Below are positions 1 to 7,696 of a DNA stretch of 64,000 bases, piece after piece. Below the pieces are notes generated by a model. It was not told where the DNA came from, ran no database searches, and saw only the letters and a program-made list of their open reading frames with translations. Positions within the stretch are counted from its first letter, which is position 1; each line of letters starts with the position of its first letter. The position numbers and the translations under genes are program-made. Source of the DNA: Mayfieldus sp963740555 (GTDB taxonomy: Bacteria > Actinomycetota > Thermoleophilia > Solirubrobacterales > 70-9); the NCBI GenBank assembly GCA_963740555.1, contig CAVUES010000003.1:124001-188000 (forward strand). Direction: 5' to 3'.

Positions 1-2
1 TC

Positions 3-164
3 GAGCAACGGCAAGGCCCGGATGCCTGCCATCTGCTGGTCACCCAAATGAGCCACGACGGCCCGCAGCTTCAGCTGGCCAACGCCTTCGACGCCCACCC
101 ACGCGAGATCGAATCGGCATGGCGCGACTACCTGCGCGAGATCTCCCGTCCTTCGGTCGACTAG
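3..164 (+). CDS. 3' end of a gene cut by the window edge
   Basis: An open frame enters from the left edge and ends with TAG at 162-164, giving about 53 residues. The tail reads as a plausible globular C-terminus (motifs LANAFDAHPREIES and AWRDYLREI) with codon use like its neighbours. The ending is loosely like SRPBCC/AHSA1-type proteins, but too little remains to assign a family. Its stop shares the palindrome CTAG with the stop of the converging zinc-ribbon gene. Confidence 0.5.
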   Translation, partial: EQRQGPDACHLLVTQMSHDGPQLQLANAFDAHPREIESAWRDYLREISRPSVD

Positions 165-691
165 CCGGTCGCCTGGTAGAGAAGCCAGACGATCGCGAAG
201 GCGGCGACCAGGGCCACCAGGATCCAGAACGCGAGGCGGGCGGGCGAGGTCTGTCCCCCGGCGGAGAGCCTGGCCTGGCCGCGCAGCTCGGCGATCTCGT
301 CCCCTTCGCTCTCCAGCTCGGTGTCGTCTAGCAAACGCCGCGCCGCCTCGGCGCCGGTCTGGGGGACCAGGATGTCGCGCGGTCCGCCGGCGAGGTAGTC
401 GGGGACGTCGAAGCCGCGGGTGCGCTTGAGCATGCTCGGAATCCCCTCCTCCAGGAGCATTCCCTGGACCATCTCCGCTTCGGCCTGGTTGCGCGCGAAA
501 CCCACCTTTACCGGCTCTCCGCGCGCGAACTGGGGCTTGATCTTGCGCGCCCGCTCGTGGGTCTCGGTGATCGGCTCCTCGCCTCCGCGCCCTGCGTAGA
601 CGAGGGGCATTCCGCAGTTGCCGCAGAAGCGCTCGGTGAGCGGGAAGGTCTGGGCGCAGCGCGGGCAGGAGAGGGGTTGGCTACTCGACAT
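161..691 (-). CDS. Zinc-ribbon, DUF2007-type membrane-anchored protein
   Basis: 176 residues. Residues 8-30 form a two-CxxC zinc ribbon (CPRC and CGNC). Residues about 58-120 (motifs KVGFARNQAEAEMVQ, LLEEGIPSMLKR, DILVPQTGAEAARRLL) match the DUF2007 'putative signal transducing protein' pattern. One C-terminal membrane helix at about 150-172 leaves almost no tail, so the body should face the cytoplasm. The start overlaps the end of the JAMM peptidase gene by 11 nt, so it is probably the last gene of the cysM operon. Its role there is unknown; a regulatory or assembly function is only inference. Confidence 0.75.
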   Translation of the reverse strand: MSSSQPLSCPRCAQTFPLTERFCGNCGMPLVYAGRGGEEPITETHERARKIKPQFARGEPVKVGFARNQAEAEMVQGMLLEEGIPSMLKRTRGFDVPDYLAGGPRDILVPQTGAEAARRLLDDTELESEGDEIAELRGQARLSAGGQTSPARLAFWILVALVAAFAIVWLLYQATG

Positions 692-1076
692 CGAGCTCCG
701 CCTCGGTGACCTTGGCGTCGCGGATCCAGTAGCCCTTCACGTCGGGATCGTCGGGATCCTCGAGCGACACGATCACGTAGGCCGCGTCCGGATATGCGGC
801 TAGGTTCACGTCCGTCTGGGAGGGATAGGCAGGGCTGCCCGTATGCGAGTGGTAGATGCCGACCAGCTCCTCGCCGCGCTCTTCGATCTCCTTCATGATC
901 CGAAACTGATCACCGGCGTCGAGGCTGTAGCGCAGCGGGCTCGCCTCGGCGTTGATCGAGCGATAGACGGTGGCGGCGCCGCCGTCGGCGCCGCCGATCA
1001 TGCCGCAGCACTCGTTCGGCGCCTCCTCGCGAGCGTGGGCGATCATCTCCTCGACCATCTGGCGGGGGATCCTCAT
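681..1076 (-). CDS. mec: JAMM (Mov34/MPN) metallopeptidase, Mec-like CysO-cysteine hydrolase
   Basis: 131 residues from an ATG at 1076. The JAMM zinc site is complete: Glu22 (NECCGMIGG), His76 and His78 (YHSHTG), Ser86 and Asp89 (SQTD), fitting H-x-H-x10-D. In mycobacteria the homologue Mec frees cysteine from the CysO-Cys adduct made by CysM. Here it lies in the cysM operon with one gene between, and cysO is at 11.3 kb. Because this CysO carries residues after its Gly-Gly, the enzyme may also expose that end, as JAMM enzymes do in other small sulfur-carrier systems. An in-frame ATG eight codons upstream is possible. The longer open frame running to 1715 is a shadow of the upstream gene. Confidence 0.85.
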   Translation of the reverse strand: MRIPRQMVEEMIAHAREEAPNECCGMIGGADGGAATVYRSINAEASPLRYSLDAGDQFRIMKEIEERGEELVGIYHSHTGSPAYPSQTDVNLAAYPDAAYVIVSLEDPDDPDVKGYWIRDAKVTEAELDVE

Positions 1077-1117
1077 GGCGGCGAGGCTAGCGGACGGCAT
1101 CGATCGCGAACCAGGGG

Positions 1118-1951
1118 TCAGTACCAGAGGCTGCCGCTCGGCCTGGCCGGCTCGAGCACTTCGCCCCCAGCGGTCCCCAGCAAGTCCGGGTCGTGCCGGC
1201 CCAGCTCCCACAGCAGGTCGTCGAGAAGCGGCGGCTCGATCTCGGTTTCCCGGGCCACTCGCTTGAGCGCCTCGCGGGTCGTCGCCCGGACGGTCTCGAC
1301 CGGTCCGGACCGCACGAGTCCAGAACGAAGAGCAAGCCGCATCAGCACGTTGTCCGCGCAAACTTCCCAGCTCTCTGGGTCCACGGCCACGAACCAACCC
1401 CGCCGGGCGGCGATCTTGGCGAGCAGAAAGGCCTTCTTGGCGAGCGGGTCGCCGTAGGCCTCGAACTCGCCAAGGCGCTCGATCAGCCCGCCCGGCCCGC
1501 CGAGCCGCGACTGCGCGGCGGCGAGCAGCGCCTCGGCCGATCCCTCGTAACGCTCGGCCAACCCAGCGGCAAGATCGCGCCACAGGCGCGCCCGATCGCG
1601 GGCGCCGGCAACCGTCTCCGCGTCGATTCGGAAGATCTCCTCTACATGATCTCCCTCTATCGCCCCCAGCGAGCGCGCGCTCAGAAGGCCGGGGTCGCGG
1701 CGCTCCGCGGAGCACCCCAGCGCCCAGAGGAGATCGCTGCCCTCATACGGACCGTCTCCGGCCACGAGGTGGGCGCCGCCATAGCCTGTCCGGTGGTCGA
1801 TCGCGCAGAGAAAGAGCGTCGCGTCGCGGCTCGGCGCCTGGGCGAAGTCGGGAGGCTCGTAGCCCGCCGCCAGGCCGCGGACCCGCTCTGCGACCTGCGA
1901 GATGAGCTGAGTATCGATCGGGTGGTCGGCGTCGACCGCGCCTACCACCAC
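1118..1951 (-). CDS. Queuosine-salvage-like (Q_salvage/DUF2419-type) protein, putative
   Basis: 277 residues if started at GTG 1951, overlapping the cysM end by 10 nt; GTG 1948 is equally possible. Read from memory against human QNG1 (queuosine 5'-phosphate N-glycosylase), the blocks occur in the same order: LFLCAIDHRTGYGG for the 'TDTLNFSFW' block, YEGSDLLWAL, LLSARSLGAIEGDHVEEIFR followed by a helix ending in AERYEGS, a FEAYGDPLAKKAFLLAKI block, CADNVLMR for 'ADYRLPQ', and a C-terminal LLDDLLWELGRHD for 'LLDYYLWDYARDH'. Identity is low and no search was possible. What it salvages or cleaves is unknown. Its place inside a cysteine-biosynthesis operon is unexpected. Alternative: a DNA-glycosylase-like helix-hairpin-helix protein. 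Confidence 0.45.
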   Translation of the reverse strand: MVVGAVDADHPIDTQLISQVAERVRGLAAGYEPPDFAQAPSRDATLFLCAIDHRTGYGGAHLVAGDGPYEGSDLLWALGCSAERRDPGLLSARSLGAIEGDHVEEIFRIDAETVAGARDRARLWRDLAAGLAERYEGSAEALLAAAQSRLGGPGGLIERLGEFEAYGDPLAKKAFLLAKIAARRGWFVAVDPESWEVCADNVLMRLALRSGLVRSGPVETVRATTREALKRVARETEIEPPLLDDLLWELGRHDPDLLGTAGGEVLEPARPSGSLWY

Positions 1952-2907
1952 ACGGTGGTGTCTATGTTTTCGAGCTCCTCGATCGGCTTCGTGTAGACGC
2001 CCGAGGAGAGGTACTTCCAACCGTCGTCGGGGATCAGGAAGACGACGTTGCCCTCGTCGAGCTCGTCCGCGATCCGGACCGCGACCGAGGCGATCGCCCC
2101 GGAGGAGACGCCGGCGAACAGACCCTCCTCTTCGAGCAGCTTCTTCGTCCAGACGATCGCGTCGCGGTTGGAGACCATGATCTTTCGATCGAGAAGGGAG
2201 AGGTCGATGATCGGCGGGATGAAGCCGTCGTCGAGCGATCGGAGCCCTTGGACCAGCTCGCCCTGCATCGGCTCGGCGGCGACGATCAGGGTCTCGGGGT
2301 CGTGCTCCTTGAGGCGCCGGCCGTTGCCCATCAGGGTGCCGCCGGTACCGAGACCGCCGACGAACGCGGCAACTTCGTCCAGCTCCTCGAGGATCTCCGG
2401 CGCGGTGCCGTCGTAGTGAGCGCGCGGATTGGCCTCGTTGCCGTACTGATAGGGCATGTAGTAGCTCGGGTCCTCCGCCATCTCGAGGGCCAGCTCGACG
2501 GCGCCGTTCGATCCCTTGGCGCCCTCCGAGTAGACGATCTGCGCCCCGTACATGCGCAGCAGCTGGGTGCGCTCCTCGGTGACGTTGTCGGGCATCACGA
2601 CCTTCAGCGGGTAGCCCTTGCGACGGCAGATCATCGCCAGCGAGATCCCGGTGTTGCCCGAGGTGGGCTCGAGGATCGTCTGGCCCGGCTCGATCATTCC
2701 CTGGGCCTCGGCGGAGTCGATCATCGCCTTCGCGACCCGGTCCTTGACCGACCCGGTCGGGTTGCGCCCCTCGAGCTTGGCATAGATGCGGACCCCCGTC
2801 TTCGGCGAGAGGCGCGGAAGCTCGACCAGCGGCGTGTTGCCGATCGATTCGAGGACGTTGGCGAAACGACCCCCGCAGGGGCGATTTAGAAGTTCGTCGT
2901 AAGGCAC
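1942..2907 (-). CDS. cysM: O-phosphoserine sulfhydrylase, CysM type
   Basis: 321-residue PLP enzyme. The PLP lysine is Lys55 in NPTGSVKDR; SGNTG (83-87) and GGLGTGGT (184-191) bind the cofactor phosphate and substrate. It matches mycobacterial CysM more than CysK: the GLRSLDDGF block contains Arg223, aligned with the Arg that gives M. tuberculosis CysM its O-phosphoserine preference, and the ending DGWKYLSSGVY plus a short acidic tail with two Trp is the CysM C-terminus. CysM uses thiocarboxylated CysO as sulfur donor; cysO and its activator are at 11.3-12.8 kb. Start is GTG (2905-2907). It leads an operon with the Q_salvage-like gene, mec and the zinc-ribbon gene. Confidence 0.93.
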   Translation of the reverse strand: MPYDELLNRPCGGRFANVLESIGNTPLVELPRLSPKTGVRIYAKLEGRNPTGSVKDRVAKAMIDSAEAQGMIEPGQTILEPTSGNTGISLAMICRRKGYPLKVVMPDNVTEERTQLLRMYGAQIVYSEGAKGSNGAVELALEMAEDPSYYMPYQYGNEANPRAHYDGTAPEILEELDEVAAFVGGLGTGGTLMGNGRRLKEHDPETLIVAAEPMQGELVQGLRSLDDGFIPPIIDLSLLDRKIMVSNRDAIVWTKKLLEEEGLFAGVSSGAIASVAVRIADELDEGNVVFLIPDDGWKYLSSGVYTKPIEELENIDTTVWW

Positions 2908-2926
2908 CGGGTCTCTCTCAACTCCT

Positions 2927-2946
2927 CTACTTCAGAAAGTGTAGTA
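2927..2946 (-). promoter_or_regulatory. Putative operator/promoter of cysM, palindrome shared with moeZ
   Basis: Inverted repeat CTACTTCAGAAAGTGTAG (plus-strand reading) 20 nt before the cysM GTG. The 12-bp core ACTTCAGAAAGT at 2929-2940 is identical at 12843-12854 upstream of the moeZ-cysO unit. On the minus strand the site includes a -10-like TACACT (2938-2943). Inferred joint control of the two halves of the cysteine pathway. Confidence 0.5.
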
Positions 2947-3030
2947 AAGGAAGGGCCCGCTGGCTAGCGCAGGCGAGATATCGTGGCTGGCGTGCCTCGT
3001 TGATTGGCCAACGGACTGGAGGAAGTACCG

Positions 3031-3861
3031 ATGAGATTGACCCGGCCCCGCACCGCCTTTGTCGCGATCCTAGGACTGCTTGCCGTCGCCCTGCTCGCCG
3101 CCGGCTGCGGTAGCAGCAGCAACAAGAACAGCGGAGGCGGCACGATCAGCGTCGGATCCGACATTCCGTACGCACCGTTCGAGATGGGGAACAACCCGCC
3201 TTACAACGGGTTCGACGTCGACCTTGTCAACGCGGTGAGCGACAAGCTCGGCAAGACGGCCAAGTTCCAGAACACCTCGTTCGACACGATCTTTCGTGAT
3301 CTCGCACAGGGCAAGTTCGAGATGGTCGCGTCCTCGACCACGATCACGACGGAAAGGCTTAAGGAAGTCGACTTTTCGCAGCCCTACTTCAATGCAGACC
3401 AGTCATTGATGGTCAAGAAGGGGTCGCCGATCAAGACCGTGGCCGACGTCGCGGGTAAGACTGTGGGCGCGCAAAGCGGCACCACGGGCGCCACCTACGC
3501 CCAGGACAAGACCGACGCCAGCAGCGTCCGCACCTACGGCAAGATCGACGATGCCTTCAATGCCCTGGAGGCAGGCCAGATCGACGCGGTGATCAACGAC
3601 TACCCGATCTCCGCATATGCGACGAAGTCGCATACCGACCTCGCGGTCGTCCAGACATTGCCAACGGGCGAGACGTACGGCTTCGCGTTTCCGAAGGGAT
3701 CGTCCCTTGAGAAATCATTCGACAGCGCCCTGACCCAGGTCAAGCAGGACGGAACCTACGCCAAGATCTTCGAGAAGTGGTTTGGCCAGCCGCCCCCGAA
3801 GAGCATCCTCAAGGACAACGCGGTACCCAATGTAAACACCCCGGGCCTGCCTGCCAGCTAA
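3031..3861 (+). CDS. Amino-acid ABC transporter substrate-binding lipoprotein
   Basis: 276 residues. Lipoprotein signal with lipobox LLAAGC near residue 25, a Ser/Gly-rich linker, then a family-3 solute-binding domain (SBP_bac_3): SVGSDIPYAPFEMG, GFDVDLVNAVSDKLGK, DFSQPYFNADQSLMVKKG, GAQSGTTGATYAQ. This is the usual layout for polar amino-acid or glutamine-type receptors; the ligand cannot be told. ATG 3031 follows a strong SD, GGAGGAAG (3017-3024), so the in-frame upstream codon at 3004 is not needed. First gene of a receptor-permease-ATPase set. It lies divergently from cysM, so cystine or another sulfur amino acid is a possible ligand, but only by position. Confidence 0.9.
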   Translation: MRLTRPRTAFVAILGLLAVALLAAGCGSSSNKNSGGGTISVGSDIPYAPFEMGNNPPYNGFDVDLVNAVSDKLGKTAKFQNTSFDTIFRDLAQGKFEMVASSTTITTERLKEVDFSQPYFNADQSLMVKKGSPIKTVADVAGKTVGAQSGTTGATYAQDKTDASSVRTYGKIDDAFNALEAGQIDAVINDYPISAYATKSHTDLAVVQTLPTGETYGFAFPKGSSLEKSFDSALTQVKQDGTYAKIFEKWFGQPPPKSILKDNAVPNVNTPGLPAS

Positions 3862-3886
3862 CCCGAAACGGCATGACGTTTGACGA

Positions 3887-3910
3887 GGGGACGCCCATTG
3901 CGGCGTCCCC
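3887..3910 (+). terminator. Intergenic hairpin between receptor and permease genes
   Basis: Perfect 9-bp stem GGGGACGCC / GGCGTCCCC with a 6-nt loop, followed by TTGTCGTT. Such hairpins after a binding-protein gene commonly stabilise the receptor mRNA or partly terminate, giving more receptor than permease. No long T-run, so strong termination is unlikely. Confidence 0.6.
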
Positions 3911-3940
3911 TTGTCGTTCACCGACGCGACTGGAGGACAG

Positions 3941-4684
3941 ATGAGCGTCTTTTTTCACCAGTACTTCGACTTCCACATCATGGGCGAAAACTTCTCCTTC
4001 ATCTTGAAGGGGTTCGGGCAGACCCTGGAGCTGTCGATCATCAGCGGCGTTCTAGCGCTGGTTTGGGGCCTGATCCTCGCCTTGTTGCGCCAAACGCCCG
4101 GCCGGGCCGCCTCGCCTGTCCGTGTGGCGACGATCGCCTATATCGACGTCTTCCGGGGCATTCCGCTCCTCCTCACCCTGCTGCTCATCTCAGGCAGTCT
4201 GCCCTTCGTGTTCACGGGCAACCTGAGGTTCATCGGGATCCCGGAATGGTTCGGGAAGTCAGACCCGTTCTGGTATGGCGTGATGGCGATCACGCTCACC
4301 TACGGCGCCTATATGGCGGAGGTCTACCGGGCCGGAATCGAGGCCGTCCCAGGCGGCCAAACCGAAGCCGCCCGATCGTTGGGGATGAGCCACCGCCAAG
4401 CCATGCGCCACGTAATAGTCCCGCAGGCGGTACGGAAGGTCATCCCGCCGTTGCTCAACGACTTCATCGCGCTGACCAAAGACACCGCGCTCGTGAGCGT
4501 TCTCTCGCTGGTCGAGACCGTGAAGGCGGCGCAGATAGTCCAGGGCAATACCTTCAACTCCTCCGCCTACGTACTCGGGGCCGCCTTCTTCCTCATACTC
4601 ACGGTCCCGCTTGCCCGGATGGTCGACCGCCTGATCGCGGGCCAGCAGGCGAAGTACCAGAGGGGAATGGTGGGAGCCACTTGA
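3941..4684 (+). CDS. Amino-acid ABC transporter permease (HisM/GlnP type)
   Basis: 247 residues, about five membrane helices. The cytoplasmic EAA loop GIEAVPGGQTEAARSLGMS, followed by VIVPQAVRKVIPPLLNDF, is the contact with the ATPase. The N-terminal FGQTLELSIISGVLALVWG block is typical of polar amino-acid permeases. ATG 3941 has SD GGAGG (3932-3936); an upstream TTG at 3911 lacks one and falls just after the hairpin. A single permease gene suggests a homodimeric channel. Confidence 0.9.
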   Translation: MSVFFHQYFDFHIMGENFSFILKGFGQTLELSIISGVLALVWGLILALLRQTPGRAASPVRVATIAYIDVFRGIPLLLTLLLISGSLPFVFTGNLRFIGIPEWFGKSDPFWYGVMAITLTYGAYMAEVYRAGIEAVPGGQTEAARSLGMSHRQAMRHVIVPQAVRKVIPPLLNDFIALTKDTALVSVLSLVETVKAAQIVQGNTFNSSAYVLGAAFFLILTVPLARMVDRLIAGQQAKYQRGMVGAT

Positions 4685-4698
4685 CGAGGCTCGTCACA

Positions 4699-4704
4699 TA
4701 GCCT
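4699..4704 (+). promoter_or_regulatory. Possible -10 element for a leaderless ATPase transcript
   Basis: TAGCCT eight nt before the ATG at 4713, with no Shine-Dalgarno in between. The same TAGNNT-start spacing recurs elsewhere in the window. No clear -35. Confidence 0.3.
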
Positions 4705-4712
4705 CAGCCGCG

Positions 4713-5453
4713 ATGGCAGAGCCAATGCTCGCCCTGCACGGGGTCCACAAGCGCTTCGGGGATCTCGAGGTCCTGAGGGGAATCGACCTGGAGGTGGACC
4801 GAGGTGAGGTCGTCTGCATTATCGGCCCCAGCGGTTCCGGCAAGAGCACGCTCCTGCGATGCATCAATCTGCTCGAGCCACCCGACTCGGGCCGGATCCT
4901 CCTGGAGGGCAAGGAGATCACCGGTACCGCCGGCGATGTCGACTTCGTGCGCCGGAGGGTTGGGATCGTGTTTCAGCAGTTCAACCTGTTCCCTCACAAG
5001 AGCGCGGCCGAGAATGTCGCCCTCGCACCGCAAAGGGTTCTGAGGCGCTCCCAAGAGGACGCCCTGGCCAGCAGCAAGGAGCTCTTGGGCCGGGTCGGCC
5101 TGAGTGACAAGCTGGACGAGTATCCCGATCGGCTCTCGGGCGGCCAGCAGCAGCGTGTCGCGATCGCCCGCGCGCTGGCGATGGATCCTCACGCGATGCT
5201 GTTCGACGAGGTCACCAGCGCGCTCGACCCGGAGCTGATCAAGGAGGTGCTGGACGTCATGCGCGGGCTGGCCCGCGAGGGGATGACGATGATCGTCGTC
5301 ACCCACGAAATGGGGTTCGCCCGCGACGTCGGCGATCGCGTCGTCTTCATGGACGACGGCGTGATCGTCGAGCAAGGCAAGCCGGCGGATGTACTGGGAG
5401 ACCCACGCGAGGAGCGCACGAAGCGATTCCTCGGGCTCGTGTTAGAGCGCTAG
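4713..5453 (+). CDS. Amino-acid ABC transporter ATP-binding protein (GlnQ/HisP type)
   Basis: 246 residues. Walker A GPSGSGKST near residue 38, Q-loop VFQQFNLFPH, signature LSGGQQQRVAIARALA, Walker B MLFDEVTSALD, H-loop VVTHEMGFA. The VFQQFNLFPHKSA and MIVVTHEMGFARDV blocks are diagnostic of the polar amino-acid importer subfamily. It energises the permease encoded 28 nt upstream. The spacing has no clear SD; a -10-like box suggests an additional internal start. Confidence 0.93.
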   Translation: MAEPMLALHGVHKRFGDLEVLRGIDLEVDRGEVVCIIGPSGSGKSTLLRCINLLEPPDSGRILLEGKEITGTAGDVDFVRRRVGIVFQQFNLFPHKSAAENVALAPQRVLRRSQEDALASSKELLGRVGLSDKLDEYPDRLSGGQQQRVAIARALAMDPHAMLFDEVTSALDPELIKEVLDVMRGLAREGMTMIVVTHEMGFARDVGDRVVFMDDGVIVEQGKPADVLGDPREERTKRFLGLVLER

Positions 5454-5476
5454 CCCGGCGGTTACGGGCCGGCTCC

Positions 5477-6952
5477 TCAGGCCCTGGCGACTTCTCGCTC
5501 GGTGGAAGCCTGATTGAGGATGAACTGCTCCTGCGGAGCGCGAACGTCGAACTGCACCCCGCTGCGCAGCGCGACCCTGACGTTCTCGATCAGTATCAGC
5601 AGGTCGAAGTAGACCGCGCGATGCTTGAGGTAGAAGAGGTCGTGGCAGAGCTTCCAGCTCGTGCCCTCCTCGGAACCGCCGTAGCCGCATCGGGCCTGGG
5701 CCCAACCGGCGATGCCGGGCTTGACCAGGTGACGGCGGTCGTAGTAGGGAAGCTGGCGCTCGAGCTCGGCGATCAACTCGCGGCGCTCCGGGCGCGGACC
5801 GACAAGGGTCATGTCGCCCCGCAGCACGTTCCATAGCTGCGGCAGCTCGTCGAGATGCATGCGCCGCATGGTCCGGCCGACGCCGGTTGTGCGCTGATCG
5901 TCGGCGGTCGACCACTGAGCGCCAGCATCCTCCGCCGCAACCGTCATCGAGCGCAGCTTGATCATCGAGAACTCGTCCCCTCCCTCGCCGACCCGCTTTT
6001 GCCGGTAGAAGATCGGGCCCCGATCGGTGAGCTTGATCACGAGCGCCAATGCGACAAGAACCGGGGCCAAAACGATCATCGTCAGCGAGCCCACCACGAG
6101 GTCGAAGGCGCGCTTCGAGATCGGCGAACCGCCCTGATAGCGGGGATGCATCAGGTACTGGAACCAGGCCGACGTGCTCTGACCGAGCGGAACGTGGCCG
6201 AGGAGGTCCTCGTAGAGAAGGCTCGCTTCGATCAGCCTGACCGGCAGGTCGAGGCACTCCGCGGCGACCCGCTCGAAGATCTCGAGGCGCCCATGATGGG
6301 TGACCTCCTCGTCGTCGACCGGAGGTCCGGCGCTGTGCACGAGAAGATCGAGCTTGTTTCGGGACACGATCTCGCGCACGCCGTCATCGAGCGAGCCGAG
6401 GCGCTGCGGCTCACCACCGGGCCTCTCCACCGACGAGGCGCTGTCGGAGAGCCATCCGATCACCTGGTAGGCGGTGATCCCCGCGGTGCGAAGCTCCTCG
6501 TCGAGCCCGAGCGCGATTTCCTCAGAGCCGATTACGGCAAGCCGCACCTGGCGCACGGACTCGAAGCGCGCCGTGCTCCAGGTCGCGAACGCGGTCACCA
6601 CCCAGGCCCCGATCACGGGTATGAACATCGAGGTGACCGGCTGACCGGCACCAACGATCGCGAAGACGGCTAGAGCCATTACCGCGCCCAGCACGGGCAC
6701 CGCGGTTCGGATCGTGAACCAGGCCAGCGGCATCAGGTGGAGCGGCACGTGCTCGCGCTCGAGAATCGCGCTCGCGAGGACAATCGCCGCGAACACGATC
6801 AGGCCGTCCCCGGCCCGGCCCAGGTGCCCGCTGGCCATGAGCCCGGCGACCGCCGCCGGTGCCAGCCTATAGGCCGACAGGTCGAGCAGTCGCCGGGCTC
6901 GGAAAGCAGTCAGGTAGGGGAAGCCCACCCGCTTCCCCCGCCTGAACGTCAC
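5477..6952 (-). CDS. Polyprenyl glycosylphosphotransferase (exopolysaccharide initiating enzyme)
   Basis: 491 residues. N-terminal membrane helices (about 30-115), a Rossmann-like CoA_binding_3 domain (about 135-260), one further helix (DLVVGSLTMIVLAPVLVALA, about 282-301), then the bacterial sugar-transferase catalytic domain with GPIFYRQKRVGEGG, FSMIKLRSM, RRMHLDELPQLWNVLRGDM, VGPRPER and KPGIAGWAQ. This class moves a sugar-1-phosphate onto undecaprenyl phosphate to begin a surface polysaccharide. GTG start at 6952 overlaps the stop of the LPFTG-protein gene as GTGA, so translation is probably coupled. No glycosyltransferases or export genes follow; the rest of the pathway must be elsewhere. 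Confidence 0.9.
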   Translation of the reverse strand: MTFRRGKRVGFPYLTAFRARRLLDLSAYRLAPAAVAGLMASGHLGRAGDGLIVFAAIVLASAILEREHVPLHLMPLAWFTIRTAVPVLGAVMALAVFAIVGAGQPVTSMFIPVIGAWVVTAFATWSTARFESVRQVRLAVIGSEEIALGLDEELRTAGITAYQVIGWLSDSASSVERPGGEPQRLGSLDDGVREIVSRNKLDLLVHSAGPPVDDEEVTHHGRLEIFERVAAECLDLPVRLIEASLLYEDLLGHVPLGQSTSAWFQYLMHPRYQGGSPISKRAFDLVVGSLTMIVLAPVLVALALVIKLTDRGPIFYRQKRVGEGGDEFSMIKLRSMTVAAEDAGAQWSTADDQRTTGVGRTMRRMHLDELPQLWNVLRGDMTLVGPRPERRELIAELERQLPYYDRRHLVKPGIAGWAQARCGYGGSEEGTSWKLCHDLFYLKHRAVYFDLLILIENVRVALRSGVQFDVRAPQEQFILNQASTEREVARA

Positions 6953-7413
6953 TTCTCGGAGTCGCCTATCGTCGCGAGCCGCCGCAGGACCACGCCGGTC
7001 CCAGTCAGCGCCAGGGCCACCACCGCAAGGGCGGCGACGTCAAGCCCGGTGAAGGGCAAAGACGGCCCGGTCGACGCCGCGGGCACGGCAACCTTCTCCG
7101 CGGGCCCACCGCCACCGCCGCCGGAACCGAGCCCGGCCTGCAGGGACTGGACCTGGTTGCAGTACTGACCGTCGGTCGCATCCTGGTTGGCGTTGCTGCA
7201 CTCCTGGGTGGCAAAAGCCTGCCCTGGCAGTGCCACCAGCGCGAGCGAGAGGCCCGCAAGGGCCAGCGCCGCCTTGATGCGCCTCGCAGTGCGCCTCGTT
7301 CGAGTTGCTCGCGTATGGACGTTCACCGGTATCGAACAAAGATCACCGGCGGTTGAATCATCGTATGGAAAGTTCATCGTTCTCCCGGGTGGGTAGTTTG
7401 AGCTCAGGGTCAT
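6949..7413 (-). CDS. Secreted cell-surface protein with LPFTG-type sorting tail
   Basis: 154 residues. A basic N-region (many Arg, residues 34-46) and a hydrophobic stretch ending PGQAFA form a signal peptide. A short Cys-containing segment (ECSNANQ, QYCNQV) and Gly-rich linker follow. The end has SLPFTG, a hydrophobic helix and a basic tail (RRLATIGDSEK), the sortase-signal layout, though the tail after the Arg pair is longer than usual. ATG 7413 has a perfect SD AAGGAGG (7424-7430) and overlaps the upstream stop as ATGA. A second ATG at 7377 also has a weak SD. It is coupled to the exopolysaccharide transferase gene, so a wall-linked role is inferred. Confidence 0.75.
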   Translation of the reverse strand: MTLSSNYPPGRTMNFPYDDSTAGDLCSIPVNVHTRATRTRRTARRIKAALALAGLSLALVALPGQAFATQECSNANQDATDGQYCNQVQSLQAGLGSGGGGGGPAEKVAVPAASTGPSLPFTGLDVAALAVVALALTGTGVVLRRLATIGDSEK

Positions 7414-7598
7414 GTTGCAGCCGCCTCCTTTTCCTCCGCCATGGCCAGGATCAGATCGGCTGGCACCCCTGCGCCGAGATCCGGGTGAAATTCACCGAAA
7501 TGTATACGGGCCAACTCGACTAAACGGCTCTTGCGGCTCGCCGTGATGCTCGCGCCACATTCGCAACGCAGAACCAGCTTCGCAGATCGGTCCGACAT
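7410..7598 (-). CDS. Small zinc-ligand protein (DUF1059-like)
   Basis: 62 residues from ATG 7598; an in-frame ATG at 7631 would add 11. The pattern CECG followed by a helix and H-x5-H (HFGEFH) looks like the small DUF1059-type C-x-C-x(n)-H-x(n)-H proteins, but the match is loose. Its stop overlaps the next ATG (ATGA at 7410-7413), so it is translationally linked to the surface-protein gene. It is divergent from the large BTAD regulator. Confidence 0.6.
   Translation of the reverse strand: MSDRSAKLVLRCECGASITASRKSRLVELARIHFGEFHPDLGAGVPADLILAMAEEKEAAAT
7424..7430 (-). promoter_or_regulatory. Strong Shine-Dalgarno deciding the LPFTG-protein start
   Basis: AAGGAGG on the minus strand, 10 nt before ATG 7413 and inside the end of the preceding gene. 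It favours 7413 over the internal ATG at 7377. Confidence 0.7.
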
Positions 7599-7683
7599 TC
7601 CCACGCCATCGCTGTTGCCATTGATTGGCATGGGGCCGAGTTTGCATAAGCGCTGTTACCCTGCCGTTTGGACAGCGTTTCCG

Positions 7684-7689
7684 TATCGT
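7684..7689 (+). promoter_or_regulatory. Possible -10 element of the BTAD regulator gene
   Basis: TATCGT exactly 7 nt before ATG 7697 with no ribosome-binding site, the layout of a leaderless transcript. It sits in the divergent spacer shared with the zinc-ligand gene. Confidence 0.4.
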
Positions 7690-7696
7690 TTCCATT

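Noticed and set aside
1077..1715. Long N-terminal extension of the JAMM peptidase
   Set aside because: The extra 200 residues are Arg-rich shadow of the upstream gene; family members start at the MRIP region.
1118..1951. DHH phosphoesterase as the identity of the cysM-linked gene
   Set aside because: First impression, but there is no DHH or DHHA1 motif; the block order fits Q_salvage better.
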